This document shows positions 36,474 to 45,600 of a DNA stretch of 64,000 nucleotides, piece after piece. Below the pieces are notes generated by a model, which worked only from the letters and a program-made list of their open reading frames with translations, did not search any database and was not told the origin of the DNA. The DNA comes from UBA5070 sp035352895 (lineage in GTDB: Bacteria; Fibrobacterota; Fibrobacteria; UBA5070): NCBI GenBank assembly GCA_035352895.1, contig DAOPYN010000014.1:4161-68160 (forward strand). The letters run 5' to 3'. The stretch's first letter is position 1, and each line of letters starts with the position of its first letter. Position numbers and translations under genes: made by a program.

Positions 36474-37607
36474 TCATTTCACCTCGAGGACCACCGCGTT
36501 GCCTTCCCGCGACACCACGTTCAGGGTGTTGCGGTCCTTGTTGATCCTGCGCCCGTCCATGGCCTGACAGAAATCGGCCATCGTGCCGCGCCAGACCACG
36601 TCCATGGAGAGGGTCCTGTCGGCGAACCGGGTGGTCTCGGCCGACACGGCCTGGGACCTGAGGTCTTCCTCCACGATCTGCGAGGCGGCGAAATTGGGGA
36701 TCGCCTTCACGGTCACCTTCAGTTGCATCCCGTTGTTGGCCTTGTTCTGCCACACCCTCACCAACTGGTCGATGATGCCCGTCCTGGCCGTTTCCAGCGC
36801 CTTCTTCGCGGCCTTCTCCAGGGCCTGGGTTCCCGCGGCCGAAGGGTTGGGGTGCACGACGGCCTCGTCGGCGGTGGCCGTCGCCAGGATCTCGCGGGTC
36901 TGCACGTCGATGGCCTTCAGGACCACCGTGCCGGAGACCGACTTCATCCCCGAATTCTTGAACATGGGATTCCGGCTCATGTCCGCTTCCTGGGATTGGG
37001 CCGTGCCCACGATCACCACCTCGGCGCCCATCTCCTGGCCCAAGGCGGAAGCCACCTTGGTGTCGCCGTCCTGCGCCAGGGTCATCTCGCGGGCCCGTTC
37101 GGTGCGCATCGCGCCCGAAGGATTCATCACCTTGAACTCCCGATCCAGGAAGGCCTGGGTCACCTGGTGCTCCACCGCGCCATCCAGGCGCGGGACCCCC
37201 AGCAGGGATTCCTTCACCAGGATGGAGACCCGGGGATTGCCCACCGCCGAGCGGAGGATGGCCATCGCCAGGAGGTCCGACCGGATCTGCGCCTTGGAAA
37301 CCACCGCATCGATGGTCACTTCCCAGGCTCCGTCGGGCCCCTGTTCCCGTTTCTTGGTCTCGAAGGACTTGACCGCGCCTTCCGTGCGCGTCAGCACCAG
37401 GTCCTTCTTGAGCTGGTAGTTCTCCAGTTCCGTCTGGCTCTGGATCACCTGCCCGATCCCCTTCTCCACGGCCGCGCGTTGCGCCGATCGAGTGGCGGCT
37501 TCCACGGAAGGCCCGAATCCGGTGGCTTCCACCCGCACGTCGGAGGGAGCCTGGGCCCGGAGGATGCCCGCAAGGACCAACAGGATGGCGAGGATTCGAA
37601 CGTTCAT
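36474..37607 (-). CDS. LPP20/FlgT-like periplasmic or surface protein
   Basis: The 377-residue protein has a signal peptide ending LRAQ. The N-terminal domain (VRVEATGFGPSVEAATRSAQRAAVEKG) has the Ala-rich LPP20-like pattern also found in FlgT. A middle domain contains VIVGTAQSQE, like the CsgG-type nucleotide-binding-fold accessory domain, and the tail is beta-rich. No flagellar genes are in the window, so the role is probably at the outer membrane. Its ATG overlaps the stop of the TPR/SLH gene (ATGA); third gene of the operon. Confidence 0.6.
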   Translation of the reverse strand: MNVRILAILLVLAGILRAQAPSDVRVEATGFGPSVEAATRSAQRAAVEKGIGQVIQSQTELENYQLKKDLVLTRTEGAVKSFETKKREQGPDGAWEVTIDAVVSKAQIRSDLLAMAILRSAVGNPRVSILVKESLLGVPRLDGAVEHQVTQAFLDREFKVMNPSGAMRTERAREMTLAQDGDTKVASALGQEMGAEVVIVGTAQSQEADMSRNPMFKNSGMKSVSGTVVLKAIDVQTREILATATADEAVVHPNPSAAGTQALEKAAKKALETARTGIIDQLVRVWQNKANNGMQLKVTVKAIPNFAASQIVEEDLRSQAVSAETTRFADRTLSMDVVWRGTMADFCQAMDGRRINKDRNTLNVVSREGNAVVLEVK

Positions 37608-38749
37608 TTGCGCAGATCCTTGATCATGCGGATGGTCAGGAGGGCGTCGGCTCCGCTGACGGGAGCCAAGGCCCCGAAGGATCCGTCGCCGTTTGGCTGC
37701 ATCACGTTGTGGTCCACCGCGTCGCAGATGGCGTTGAAGTAGGGACTGCCTGCGGAGACGTCCGAAAACCGCGCCGGAGATCCGATGTACTTGGTGGCCA
37801 GGGTCTGGTCGCCCAGGGCGGCCATCAGGGCATCCTCCGCCAGGAGGGCGAATTCGGCCCGGTTCAGCGCCTGGTTCGGCCGGAAATGGCCGTCGGCCCC
37901 CACCTGGAGACCTCGCATCCCCAGCTTCACCGCGTCCTGGATGAAATTCTTCGCCCAATGGCCGGCCACGTCGGCGGCCACGGAACTCGTGCTGTCCTTG
38001 GCGACAGAATTGCGGGGATCCGACGGAGCGCGGAAGGCGGTATCGGTCTTCTCGCCGCGATTGCGGGACAGGATCCGGTCCAGCTGGAGCTCGGCGATGT
38101 AGAGCACCGCCGCGTCGGATCGGGTGAGAGTGTCGGAAAGCGCGATGCGCTTGCCCACCTTGGTGACCGGTCCGGCGCGTTCGATCTTCTGCAAGCGCGC
38201 CCATCCCGCGTTGGCCGCCTGGGTGAAGGCCCCGTCGATCTCCAGGACCTTGCGGTAGGCTTCCCCCGCTTCCTTCAGGTGCAGGGCCGCCTGGCGGACT
38301 TCCGCCCGCCGAAGCCAGGTCTCCGGGTTCTTCTCGCCCCGCTTGAGCGCCTTCTCGAACTCGTCCTCGGCGGCGGATAGCCAGGAGTCGGAATCCTTGC
38401 CCCGGTTGGACTCGGCCAGCACCACGGCTCGCGCGACGAATCCGTCGGGAACGTCCCGCGAAGCGCTCACGGCGGCCTCCGCCCGCTTGGACGCCTCCTC
38501 GAACCTTCCTTCGCGCGCTTCCACCACGGCCAGACCCGCCAGGGCCGGCGCATGCTTGGCATCCAGCTCCAGAGCCAGACGGAATTCATCCCGGGCGCGG
38601 ACCAGATCGCGGGATTCCATGTACTGCTTGCCGCGCTGGGCGTGCACGCCGGCGTCGTCCATGGCCCCGGCCGCCTGCCGCTTGGGGCCGCAACCGGAAA
38701 GCGCCAGGACCGCGCACCCGGCGATCATCAGACTTCGGTGATGGTGCAT
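37604..38749 (-). CDS. TPR and SLH-domain lipoprotein
   Basis: The 381-residue product has a lipoprotein signal ending LALSGC. Tetratricopeptide repeats occupy about 35-180 (GKQYMESRDLVRARDEFRLAL; AEDEFEKALKRGEKNPETW). The rest has an S-layer-homology-like pair of segments (VAGHWAKNFIQDAVKLGM, NQALNRAEFALLAEDAL) and a further partial copy near the C-terminus. SLH domains bind cell-wall polymers; in diderms, SLH plus lipoprotein signals occur in outer-membrane-to-wall tethering proteins. Second gene of the operon. Confidence 0.75.
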   Translation of the reverse strand: MHHHRSLMIAGCAVLALSGCGPKRQAAGAMDDAGVHAQRGKQYMESRDLVRARDEFRLALELDAKHAPALAGLAVVEAREGRFEEASKRAEAAVSASRDVPDGFVARAVVLAESNRGKDSDSWLSAAEDEFEKALKRGEKNPETWLRRAEVRQAALHLKEAGEAYRKVLEIDGAFTQAANAGWARLQKIERAGPVTKVGKRIALSDTLTRSDAAVLYIAELQLDRILSRNRGEKTDTAFRAPSDPRNSVAKDSTSSVAADVAGHWAKNFIQDAVKLGMRGLQVGADGHFRPNQALNRAEFALLAEDALMAALGDQTLATKYIGSPARFSDVSAGSPYFNAICDAVDHNVMQPNGDGSFGALAPVSGADALLTIRMIKDLRK

Positions 38750-38763
38750 GGCTTCCTCCCTGT

Positions 38764-39591
38764 TCAATCGACCACGAAGACCACACGGGCCTCGGCAAGG
38801 AACTTCAGGTTCTGGGCGGCCCCCTTGAGAAGAAGCGCGTCCTCGGCCCCCACGACCAGGTCGGTCTTCGCCGCACCCGAAGCAGAAACGGCCTTCAATA
38901 CGCAAGGATTGTCTCCCACCCGGTCCTTCAGGGCCATCGCTCCTTCCACCGTCTTGGCATATCCGGCCAGGCCGTGCTTGGCCGCCCAGGATTGCTCCAC
39001 GTTGGCGGTGCCGTAGAGCTCCTTGCCCCCGCCTTCCAGAATGCGCGGCGCCAGGGCCGGCAGGACTCCCAGTCCCCGCGCGTCCACCACCAGTCCCGTG
39101 TATACGGTCGATTTCAATCCGGTCGGAGCCGAACCCTTCCCGTCCGCGCCGAAGCTCCATGCCGTCACGCTCGGCTTGGCGGCCACCGCCGAGGGTAGGA
39201 CGATCTCGCCGATCCCGTCCAGAGGCAGCTCGACGAACATCTCGATGGTCAGGTCGTCCATGTAGTGCGGCTCGCCGAAGCGGAAGCCCTTCACGAAACC
39301 TTCCACCTTGGTGCGCACGTTGTCGTCGGCGGCCATGCCGTTGGCGACGGTTGTGGTGGAGGTGATCGGGATCCCTTTGACAAGCTCCAAGGCCTGGCGG
39401 AGAGCCAGGACCTGGGCCGTGCGGATGGCACCAGGACGCGCCGCCGACTTGGGCTGCTTGGGATTCACCCCCCCGATGCCCTTGGCGCACACCACGCGCT
39501 TGGTCCAATCCACGCCCTCGGTGCAGTCCTCTGCCCAAGACGTCGGTGCACCGGCCAGGATCGCCAGCGCGAGTGAAATCGCTGTCTTCAA
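38764..39591 (-). CDS. LPP20-like secreted protein, operon first gene
   Basis: No ATG fits; TTG at 39591 opens LKTAISLALAILAG and a signal peptide ending SWAE, giving about 275 residues. The longer in-frame extension has no sign of being coding. The conserved part includes AIRTAQVLALRQALELVKG and YTGLVVDARGLGVLPALAPRIL, typical of LPP20-like and related hypothetical proteins of diderm bacteria. The following TPR/SLH gene starts 14 bases downstream, and the third shares the same domain family, so the three probably work together at the envelope. Confidence 0.65.
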   Translation of the reverse strand: MKTAISLALAILAGAPTSWAEDCTEGVDWTKRVVCAKGIGGVNPKQPKSAARPGAIRTAQVLALRQALELVKGIPITSTTTVANGMAADDNVRTKVEGFVKGFRFGEPHYMDDLTIEMFVELPLDGIGEIVLPSAVAAKPSVTAWSFGADGKGSAPTGLKSTVYTGLVVDARGLGVLPALAPRILEGGGKELYGTANVEQSWAAKHGLAGYAKTVEGAMALKDRVGDNPCVLKAVSASGAAKTDLVVGAEDALLLKGAAQNLKFLAEARVVFVVD

Positions 39592-40052
39592 CCTTGATCC
39601 CGCGATAGAAGGGGATGTAGCGCGCCCAGAACGCGCTGCAGATTGGAGTCGGCGGGCGAGGAGCCGCACCCCTGTCAGGTGCGGCGACGAGACCGTACAA
39701 GCCAAGATGTGGTGCGCTCTGGGATGCGATGCGCCCAAGGCGATTGCGGGTTCAAGGTTCACGCGTCCTCCATTCGAAGGGGGGGTATCGGAGGGGAGTC
39801 TACCGCCCTGATCGGTGCCTTGGCAAGGCTTGTGGATGTTGTGGCTCATGAAACGCGCCTCCGAATTGCAGTTTCCGCAAGAACGCTCCCCTATGGGGCC
39901 ATCCTCGGGCTTTTGAGGGGATCTAGGTTTTCCCGGGTGCCCTTGTCTGTGACGGCCGTCACACTCCTCCATTTTTCGAGGTCCTCATCGCCACCTTCGT
40001 CTTTTCCATCTTCGTCCTGGGGACCACCGCGGTCTACATTGGATTCCTGCTG
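39592..40052. other. 461-base divergent intergenic region
   Basis: It separates the LPP20-like gene (minus) from the glycosyltransferase (plus). It contains a perfect CRP-type palindrome at 39948-39963. From 39972 the glycosyltransferase frame is open and encodes a hydrophobic stretch without any ATG, GTG or TTG. I see no further gene. Confidence 0.6.
39948..39963. promoter_or_regulatory. Perfect CRP/FNR-type palindrome
   Basis: TGTGACGGCCGTCACA has the exact TGTGA-N6-TCACA arrangement recognised by E. coli CRP and is fully symmetric. It lies between two divergent genes. A TACATT hexamer at 40035-40040 lies 12 bases before the GTG of the glycosyltransferase; the site is then centred about 91 bases upstream of that start, a class I-like distance. 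A second such site is at 42507. Confidence 0.65.
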
Positions 40053-41117
40053 GTGCTCGCTTGGGGCCTGATCCGGTTGCGGCATCCACCCTGTGGGGTC
40101 GAGCGCCCTTCGGTGACGGTGGTGATCCCCATGCACAACGAGGAATCCTGCGCCGAGGAAACCCTCCGGGCGCTGCATCTCCAGGACTACCAGGGCGCAT
40201 GGGAGCTGGTCTGCGTGGACGACCGTTCCGACGACGACACCGCCCGGATCGTGCAGGACTGGTCGCGGAAGGATCCCCGCATCCGCCTGGTCCAGGTGGA
40301 ACGCTCCGAACCCGCGGTCCCATCGCCCAAGAAGCGCGCCTTGGCCCGTGGATTGGATTCCGCGACCGGTGTGATCCTGATCACCACCGACGCCGATTGC
40401 CAACCACCACCCCATTGGATCTCCTCCCTGGTGTCCTGCTTCGCCGGCGAGGTGGATCTGGTCCAGGGACCCAAGCACTGCCTGGGCGACGGGCGGGCGG
40501 TGCATCGCTACCAACGGTTGGAAATGCTCGCCTTCGTGGCCGCGGAAGCAGCCGGATTCGCCTTGGGGAAACCCTTCCTGGCCTCGGCGCCTTCGCTGGC
40601 CTACCGTGCGAGCGTCTACCGTCGTTGCGGCGGATTCCACGGCCTGGAGGGACTCGTTTCCGGCGACGACGACATGCTCGTCCACCGCATGGTGGCTGCC
40701 GGAGCCAGGCCCGCCTACGCATTGGATCCGAGCATTTCCGTTCCCACGCATCCGGCCAACTCCTGGCGCCAGGCACTCAACCAGCGGGCCCGCTGGGCCT
40801 CCAACGGCAGCCGCTACGAAAACCCCTTCTACGTGGCTCTCCTGGTGGGAGTGTTCCTCTGGTGGTGCTGGCTGCTCCTGGGATGGATCCCCTGGCTCCT
40901 GGAATTGGTCCCCGGAGCGCTTTGGTGGGGGGTCTGGCTGGCCAAGACGCCCTTCGACCTCCTGTTCCTGGCCGTGGGCGCCCATCGTTTCCGCCGTTGG
41001 AAGACCCTTTGGGACTATCCGTGGTGCCTGCCCCTGCAAGTGGGGATCTTCGTGTACTCCGCCGTGGCCGGGCATCTGGGCTGGTTCCGCTGGACCCGGG
41101 AGGCCGACGGGGGGTGA
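40053..41117 (+). CDS. GT2-family membrane glycosyltransferase
   Basis: The family-2 catalytic motifs are all present: VDDRSDDDTA, the DxD-type TTDADCQ, the GDDDML acceptor motif and QRARW (QxxRW). Four hydrophobic helices follow in the C-terminal 100 residues. The start is uncertain: GTG at 40053 is the first standard codon, but the same frame continues upstream to about 39972 with a hydrophobic sequence resembling the usual N-terminal helix of such enzymes. It would transfer a sugar from a nucleotide donor at the inner membrane, as in polysaccharide or glycolipid synthesis. No neighbour suggests the product. Confidence 0.85.
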   Translation: MLAWGLIRLRHPPCGVERPSVTVVIPMHNEESCAEETLRALHLQDYQGAWELVCVDDRSDDDTARIVQDWSRKDPRIRLVQVERSEPAVPSPKKRALARGLDSATGVILITTDADCQPPPHWISSLVSCFAGEVDLVQGPKHCLGDGRAVHRYQRLEMLAFVAAEAAGFALGKPFLASAPSLAYRASVYRRCGGFHGLEGLVSGDDDMLVHRMVAAGARPAYALDPSISVPTHPANSWRQALNQRARWASNGSRYENPFYVALLVGVFLWWCWLLLGWIPWLLELVPGALWWGVWLAKTPFDLLFLAVGAHRFRRWKTLWDYPWCLPLQVGIFVYSAVAGHLGWFRWTREADGG

Positions 41118-41144
41118 CCCCGCCATGCCTGCCCCCTTTTTTTT
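41109..41144 (+). terminator. Probable terminator after the glycosyltransferase
   Basis: A six-G run (41109-41114) can pair with CCCCC at 41132-41136, directly followed by eight T residues (41137-41144). The G run overlaps the stop codon region. The loop is long, so efficiency is uncertain. Confidence 0.5.
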
Positions 41145-41232
41145 CGAGGACGACTAGTTTTGGGCTTTTCCCATTACCGGGGGCCTTGCGAAGGCAACCC
41201 CTAAAGTCCATTCTCGACACGAGAGGCGTTCC

Positions 41233-42318
41233 ATGAAATCCATCCTGCTTCCCAGCCTGGCCATCGCGGGTCTTGCGACGTCCGCCTTCGCCGAAAAGCT
41301 TCCCTTCGACGTTCCCACCGGCAGCATGGTGGACATCAAGACCGTCTACGCGGTGGATGTCTTCAAGAACTCGATGTCGACGGTGAACCTGAGCGTGGAC
41401 ACGGGGAACGTCCTGCAGGCCGACATCATCTTCGCTTCCGACACCAACCAATACCCCAATCCCGCGGGAGTCGGCTCCTACATCCAGGGCTACACCGCCA
41501 ACGTGGGCATCCTGATCCCGATGAACTCGGCCTGGGGCATCCGCAACCTGTCGAAGTTCGACAGCCTCACCTTCGATTGGGCGACCAACGGTCCCATCCG
41601 CGACCAGCTCACGGTCTCCTTCGGATCCCCGCAGTACAACGATACCCTCTCCAACGCCGGTGCGGTGTACGAGGCATCCAAGAAGCGCACCACCGAACTT
41701 GACTCCGTGGTGAAAAGCCACCTCGCTTCACGCACCGGCCACGACTGGGCCACCCTCGCCTATCGCCGCGCGGACTTCATGAAGCCCACCTGGATCAACG
41801 ATGCCCTGACCGGATTCCCCTCCCGTTGGACCGAGCCCATGGCCACCTTTCCCACCTTCGACAGCGTCCTGGCCAACGTCAAGAACATCCAAATCGCCCC
41901 CAAGACCAGCTACCAGCAGCCTGGCTGGAACTTCAGCACGAATGTGGCTTGCCCCACCTGCGCGGTCGCCTACCTCCCCATTCCGGTCCTGACCATCCGC
42001 TTGCGCAACATCAACATCTGGCTCTCCGGCGAGGAACGCCCCATGAAACTCGGCATCGGCAACGGCCTGGAGATCGGCGTGCGCGACGCCGCCAAGGGCT
42101 CCCGCTGGCTGGGCCTTTCCTGGAAGCAGGGCAAGCTGAACCTGGAACACGCCTCCCAGTGGTCCAAGGTCCAGATCCTGTCGCTGGACGGCAAGGCCAT
42201 CGCTTCCTTCGCGGCCAGCTCCGCCATGCCGCTGGATCTGGCCAACGGCACCTACTTCGCGAGCCTCGTCGACGCCAAGGGCCAGGTGGCCACCCAGTCG
42301 TTCCAAGTCGTGCGCTGA
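41233..42318 (+). CDS. Secreted protein with type 9-like C-terminal domain
   Basis: The 361-residue product starts with a clear signal peptide (cleavage near AFAE). The body (about 25-270) is beta-rich and not recognised. It contains paired cysteines (ACPTCA) and repeated aromatic/Asp patterns. The last 75 residues (WSKVQILSLDGKAI, MPLDLANGTYFASLVDA) resemble the Por-type C-terminal sorting domain used by type 9 secretion, which Fibrobacterota possess. The 115-base upstream region has a GGGGGCCTTGCGAAGG-type hairpin in the presumed leader. Location is extracellular; function unknown. Confidence 0.75.
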   Translation: MKSILLPSLAIAGLATSAFAEKLPFDVPTGSMVDIKTVYAVDVFKNSMSTVNLSVDTGNVLQADIIFASDTNQYPNPAGVGSYIQGYTANVGILIPMNSAWGIRNLSKFDSLTFDWATNGPIRDQLTVSFGSPQYNDTLSNAGAVYEASKKRTTELDSVVKSHLASRTGHDWATLAYRRADFMKPTWINDALTGFPSRWTEPMATFPTFDSVLANVKNIQIAPKTSYQQPGWNFSTNVACPTCAVAYLPIPVLTIRLRNINIWLSGEERPMKLGIGNGLEIGVRDAAKGSRWLGLSWKQGKLNLEHASQWSKVQILSLDGKAIASFAASSAMPLDLANGTYFASLVDAKGQVATQSFQVVR

Positions 42319-42326
42319 ATGAACCA

Positions 42327-42355
42327 CCCCGCAGTTTGCTGCGGGGTATTTTCTT
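42327..42355 (+). terminator. Intrinsic terminator of the 41233 gene
   Basis: CCCCGCAG and CTGCGGGG (42327-42334, 42339-42346) form a perfect eight-base stem with a TTTG loop, followed by TATTTTCTT. It begins eight bases after the stop codon. Confidence 0.85.
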
Positions 42356-42411
42356 AGCCAACGATGTCCGGGACACGTAGCAAGCTGCGGGGGAGGTGAC
42401 CCGAAGAGAAT

Positions 42412-42469
42412 CATGCCTCGCCGCAATGCGGCATTTTCAGGCCTCGCCAAACCCTGGCGGGGCTTTTTT
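42412..42469 (+). terminator. Tandem terminator-like hairpins
   Basis: Two hairpins follow each other. The first (about 42412-42439) has an ATGCC/GGCAT or GCCG/CGGC stem followed by ATTTTC. The second (42441-42463) has GCCTCGCCA / TGGCGGGGC with one G-T pair, followed by six T residues at 42464-42469. The similar GCCTCGCC left arms suggest a small duplication. They could end a short transcript of about 60 bases starting after 42355. Confidence 0.55.
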
Positions 42470-42506
42470 ACGCCAAAACACTTCTCGGACCCTGAGATGC
42501 ACGGAG

Positions 42507-42549
42507 TGTGATCTTCGTCACAGACAAGGCGGGGGCCTCCGCGATACAT
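42507..42549 (+). promoter_or_regulatory. Class II CRP-type promoter of the second Ig/RCC1 gene
   Basis: TGTGATCTTCGTCACA (42507-42522) is a perfect TGTGA-N6-TCACA site. A -10-like TACATT lies at 42544-42549. With a start near 42556 the site is centred at -41.5, the exact geometry of class II CRP activation. The same TACATT hexamer lies before the glycosyltransferase at 40035. Effector (cAMP or other) is unknown. Confidence 0.65.
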
Positions 42550-42607
42550 TCCCCCATACATGACACCGTCTTCCACCCAATGTTTTCTCACCCCAAGGAC
42601 TCCCGCC

Positions 42608-45600
42608 ATGGCTACCTGCACTTGGTTTTCCCGCATTGCACCTGCATTCGCGCTACTCTTGGCGGGGTTGTACTCCTGCCAAAAGCCCACCGTGATCGAA
42701 GAGGAAACGCCTTCCGGCCAGGGCAAGTACTACGTGCACTTCTACGTCCCCGACAGCACCGCCATCCCCGACAGCATCTGGTACCGCTCTCCCGCAGATT
42801 CCGGAACCGGCTCAGGCCTCGGCTTCCAAAGAGGGACACCGGGACTCACCGCCGTGTTCTTTCCCGATCTCCGTCCTCTGGGGAAGGATTCCTTGGCGAT
42901 CCACTCCTTCCGCATGGGGCTTCACACCGGGGTCTCCTACGCCAAGCAGGTGTATTACATGGAACTTTCCGCCACCAGGATCGTTCGCAGCGGCGCAGAT
43001 TCCCTGGCTTTGAGCCTGCTTCGCTTGCTCGACAGCACCCGCAAGGCAAGCCCAAAATCCTTCCCGGACACTTCCGCGAACGGGAAGCGGTCTGCCTTGG
43101 TCCGCTTGGCAGCCGACCTGGTCTACCAAGGCCACCCTGGCACGGCAGCTTACCGACGCACATCACCTTCCGGACTGGATACCGCGAGCGTCAATCGCCA
43201 GATTCTGACTCTCGCCGCCAAATCCGGGCTGACCCTGGCGGAAGTGGTCAAAAAATGGAACCTCCGCCTGGATTACCAGGGCGCGCGACGCGCGCTGGCG
43301 TCGATGGATGTGGACACCCAAAGCCTCAATCCCTTTTCCCTGGCAAGACCTTTGCAACTGGACACCCTGCACCTGGGCGAGCCTGGAGTGGGATTGCAGG
43401 GCACGATCCTCGGGAGAAAAGGGATCCGATCGCTGACCTTTTCCATCACCAACGATTCCGGCGACCGCATCGACCACTTCGTATTGTCGGATCTTCCGGC
43501 CACCCGCACCCAACCCGCCAGCTTGGATCTGGACAAGCACCCCGCCTTCAGCTGTCGTCCGAACGCGTCCCTTGGATTCTACCTCCTGGGAGTCACGGTG
43601 GACGATAGCCTCGGGAACATCCAGACGTTCACCACCCGCCTACAGGTGGCTGCGGCGTTGGACCACCAAGGTCCCAGATTGGAATTAGTCTTCCCCCGGG
43701 ACTCCTCGTTGGTCACCGATTACCTCGACTCCCTGCTGAACATCCAGGTGCGCGCGCAGGACCCATCGGGGATCCAGTCCGTGATGATCGATGGCAAATC
43801 CGCAACAGCAGTTGCTGGCAGCGATTGGAGTGTGCGAGTCCTTGTCCCAAGGCAATCCACCAGCCGGGTGATAGTCATCGTGGCCACGGACAGCGCCGGG
43901 AACGAAGCCCGCACGCAGATTCTGGTGCGCCGCAACGACCCCAAGTCGCCTGCGCTGGAATTGGTGGAGCCCGCCCAGAACAGCTGGATCGCTTTCGACA
44001 CCTCAAAAGTGATGGTCAGCTGGAAGGCAGATCCCGGAACCGGAACACTGGACTCCGTATGGATCGACAACGCACGCGCCACCTGCGACGCCCAGAACAC
44101 CTGCCAACGCCTGGTCTCGGTCCAGGGCACCGGCAAGCTGGTCACGATTCCGGTCAAGGCGTGGAATTCGGTGGGCCTGACCCGCACCGACAATGCGATC
44201 TTCGGCCGCAAGGCCGACACCACGGGCCCCACGGCACAGTGGGTCAGCCCCGTGCCCGGCACACAGATCCCCTTCGACATTTCGCAGGTGGACGTCGTGG
44301 TGAGTGCCTCGGATCCTTCCGGGGTGGACTCGGTGGACATCGCGGGACATCGCGCTCGCGCGGAAGGTGGCCAGTGGAAGCGAACCGTCACGCTGGGACA
44401 ACCCGGCGAAATCACCCGGATCCCCGTTCGTGCCTGGGATCACGCCGGCAACACCTCGGATTCCGTCTTCATGCTCACCCGAGCCCCGGTGCCCAGCTCG
44501 CTTCCTCCTTCGGCGACCTGGCTCAATCCCAACCTCCGGACCGGGACCGTCCTTCCCTTCGATTCCACCGGCCTCTGGGTGAAGGTGCGCTTGTTCGATC
44601 TTTCCGGCATCGATACGGCGAGCGTCAAGATCGGCGGAAAACCAGCCCAAGTGATGCCGGATTCCGTTTGGATGGCGAGGATCGGCCTTCCCGCCAACGG
44701 CATTCCGCAGGTGATCGCCTTGGAGGTGAAGAACGTGCGCGGGGTGCGTCTCTCGGATCTTGCCACCGTGACCCGACGTCAAGACACCGTGCGGTCCTTA
44801 GGAATCTCCGACACCGTGAGTCGGCTGCGTTCCGGCAGTTTCTGGGTGAAACTCGCATGCGCCACACCAGGGGCCATCATCCGCTTCACCCTGGATGGAA
44901 CCGACCCCACGGAGCTTTCGCCAAAATTCAAGGACAGCCTGCTGATCGACACCACGCTCACATTGAAAGCCAAGGGGTTTGCGACAGATCGTGTCAGCAG
45001 TGCAACCACTGTGCAGAAATACCAGCTCGCCTTGCCGGTGGAAGTGATCGGAGGCTGGCCATCCACCTTGTTTCGGCTGAGCGACGGCTCCTTGTGGGGG
45101 ACCGGATTCAACAAAGATCATCGGATTTCGCCACTCACTCCTCCTCCGGACATGATTGGCAACCAATCACAAGTGAGGGAATTCTTTGTTCGCCCGAGCA
45201 AAATAGCCGACAGCGTGATCCAGGCCCACTCATTTGATGGCTATTCCCATTGGATCAAATCTGACCACACCCTTTGGGGCATTGGACTCAACAGCAGTGG
45301 ACAGTTGGGAGATGGCACCTTCCAAAACAGAAGCGTTCCGGTTCTGATTGCGCGGGACATCGCCAAGGTCACCAGCATGACTTCAACTCTTGTCTTGAAG
45401 ACCGATTCAACCCTTTGGATCACAGGCCCATACTCCGCCAACCGTCGCACCAACCAATTGATTCAAATTGCGAACCATGTCCGTGGCATGATCGCGGGAA
45501 TCAACCGCTCCTGGATCCTACGCAACGATGGATCCCTTTGGTCCATGCGCCATGACGTGTCGCTGACGACAGAGACATTGCCACCTCTGGAATTTGTCAC

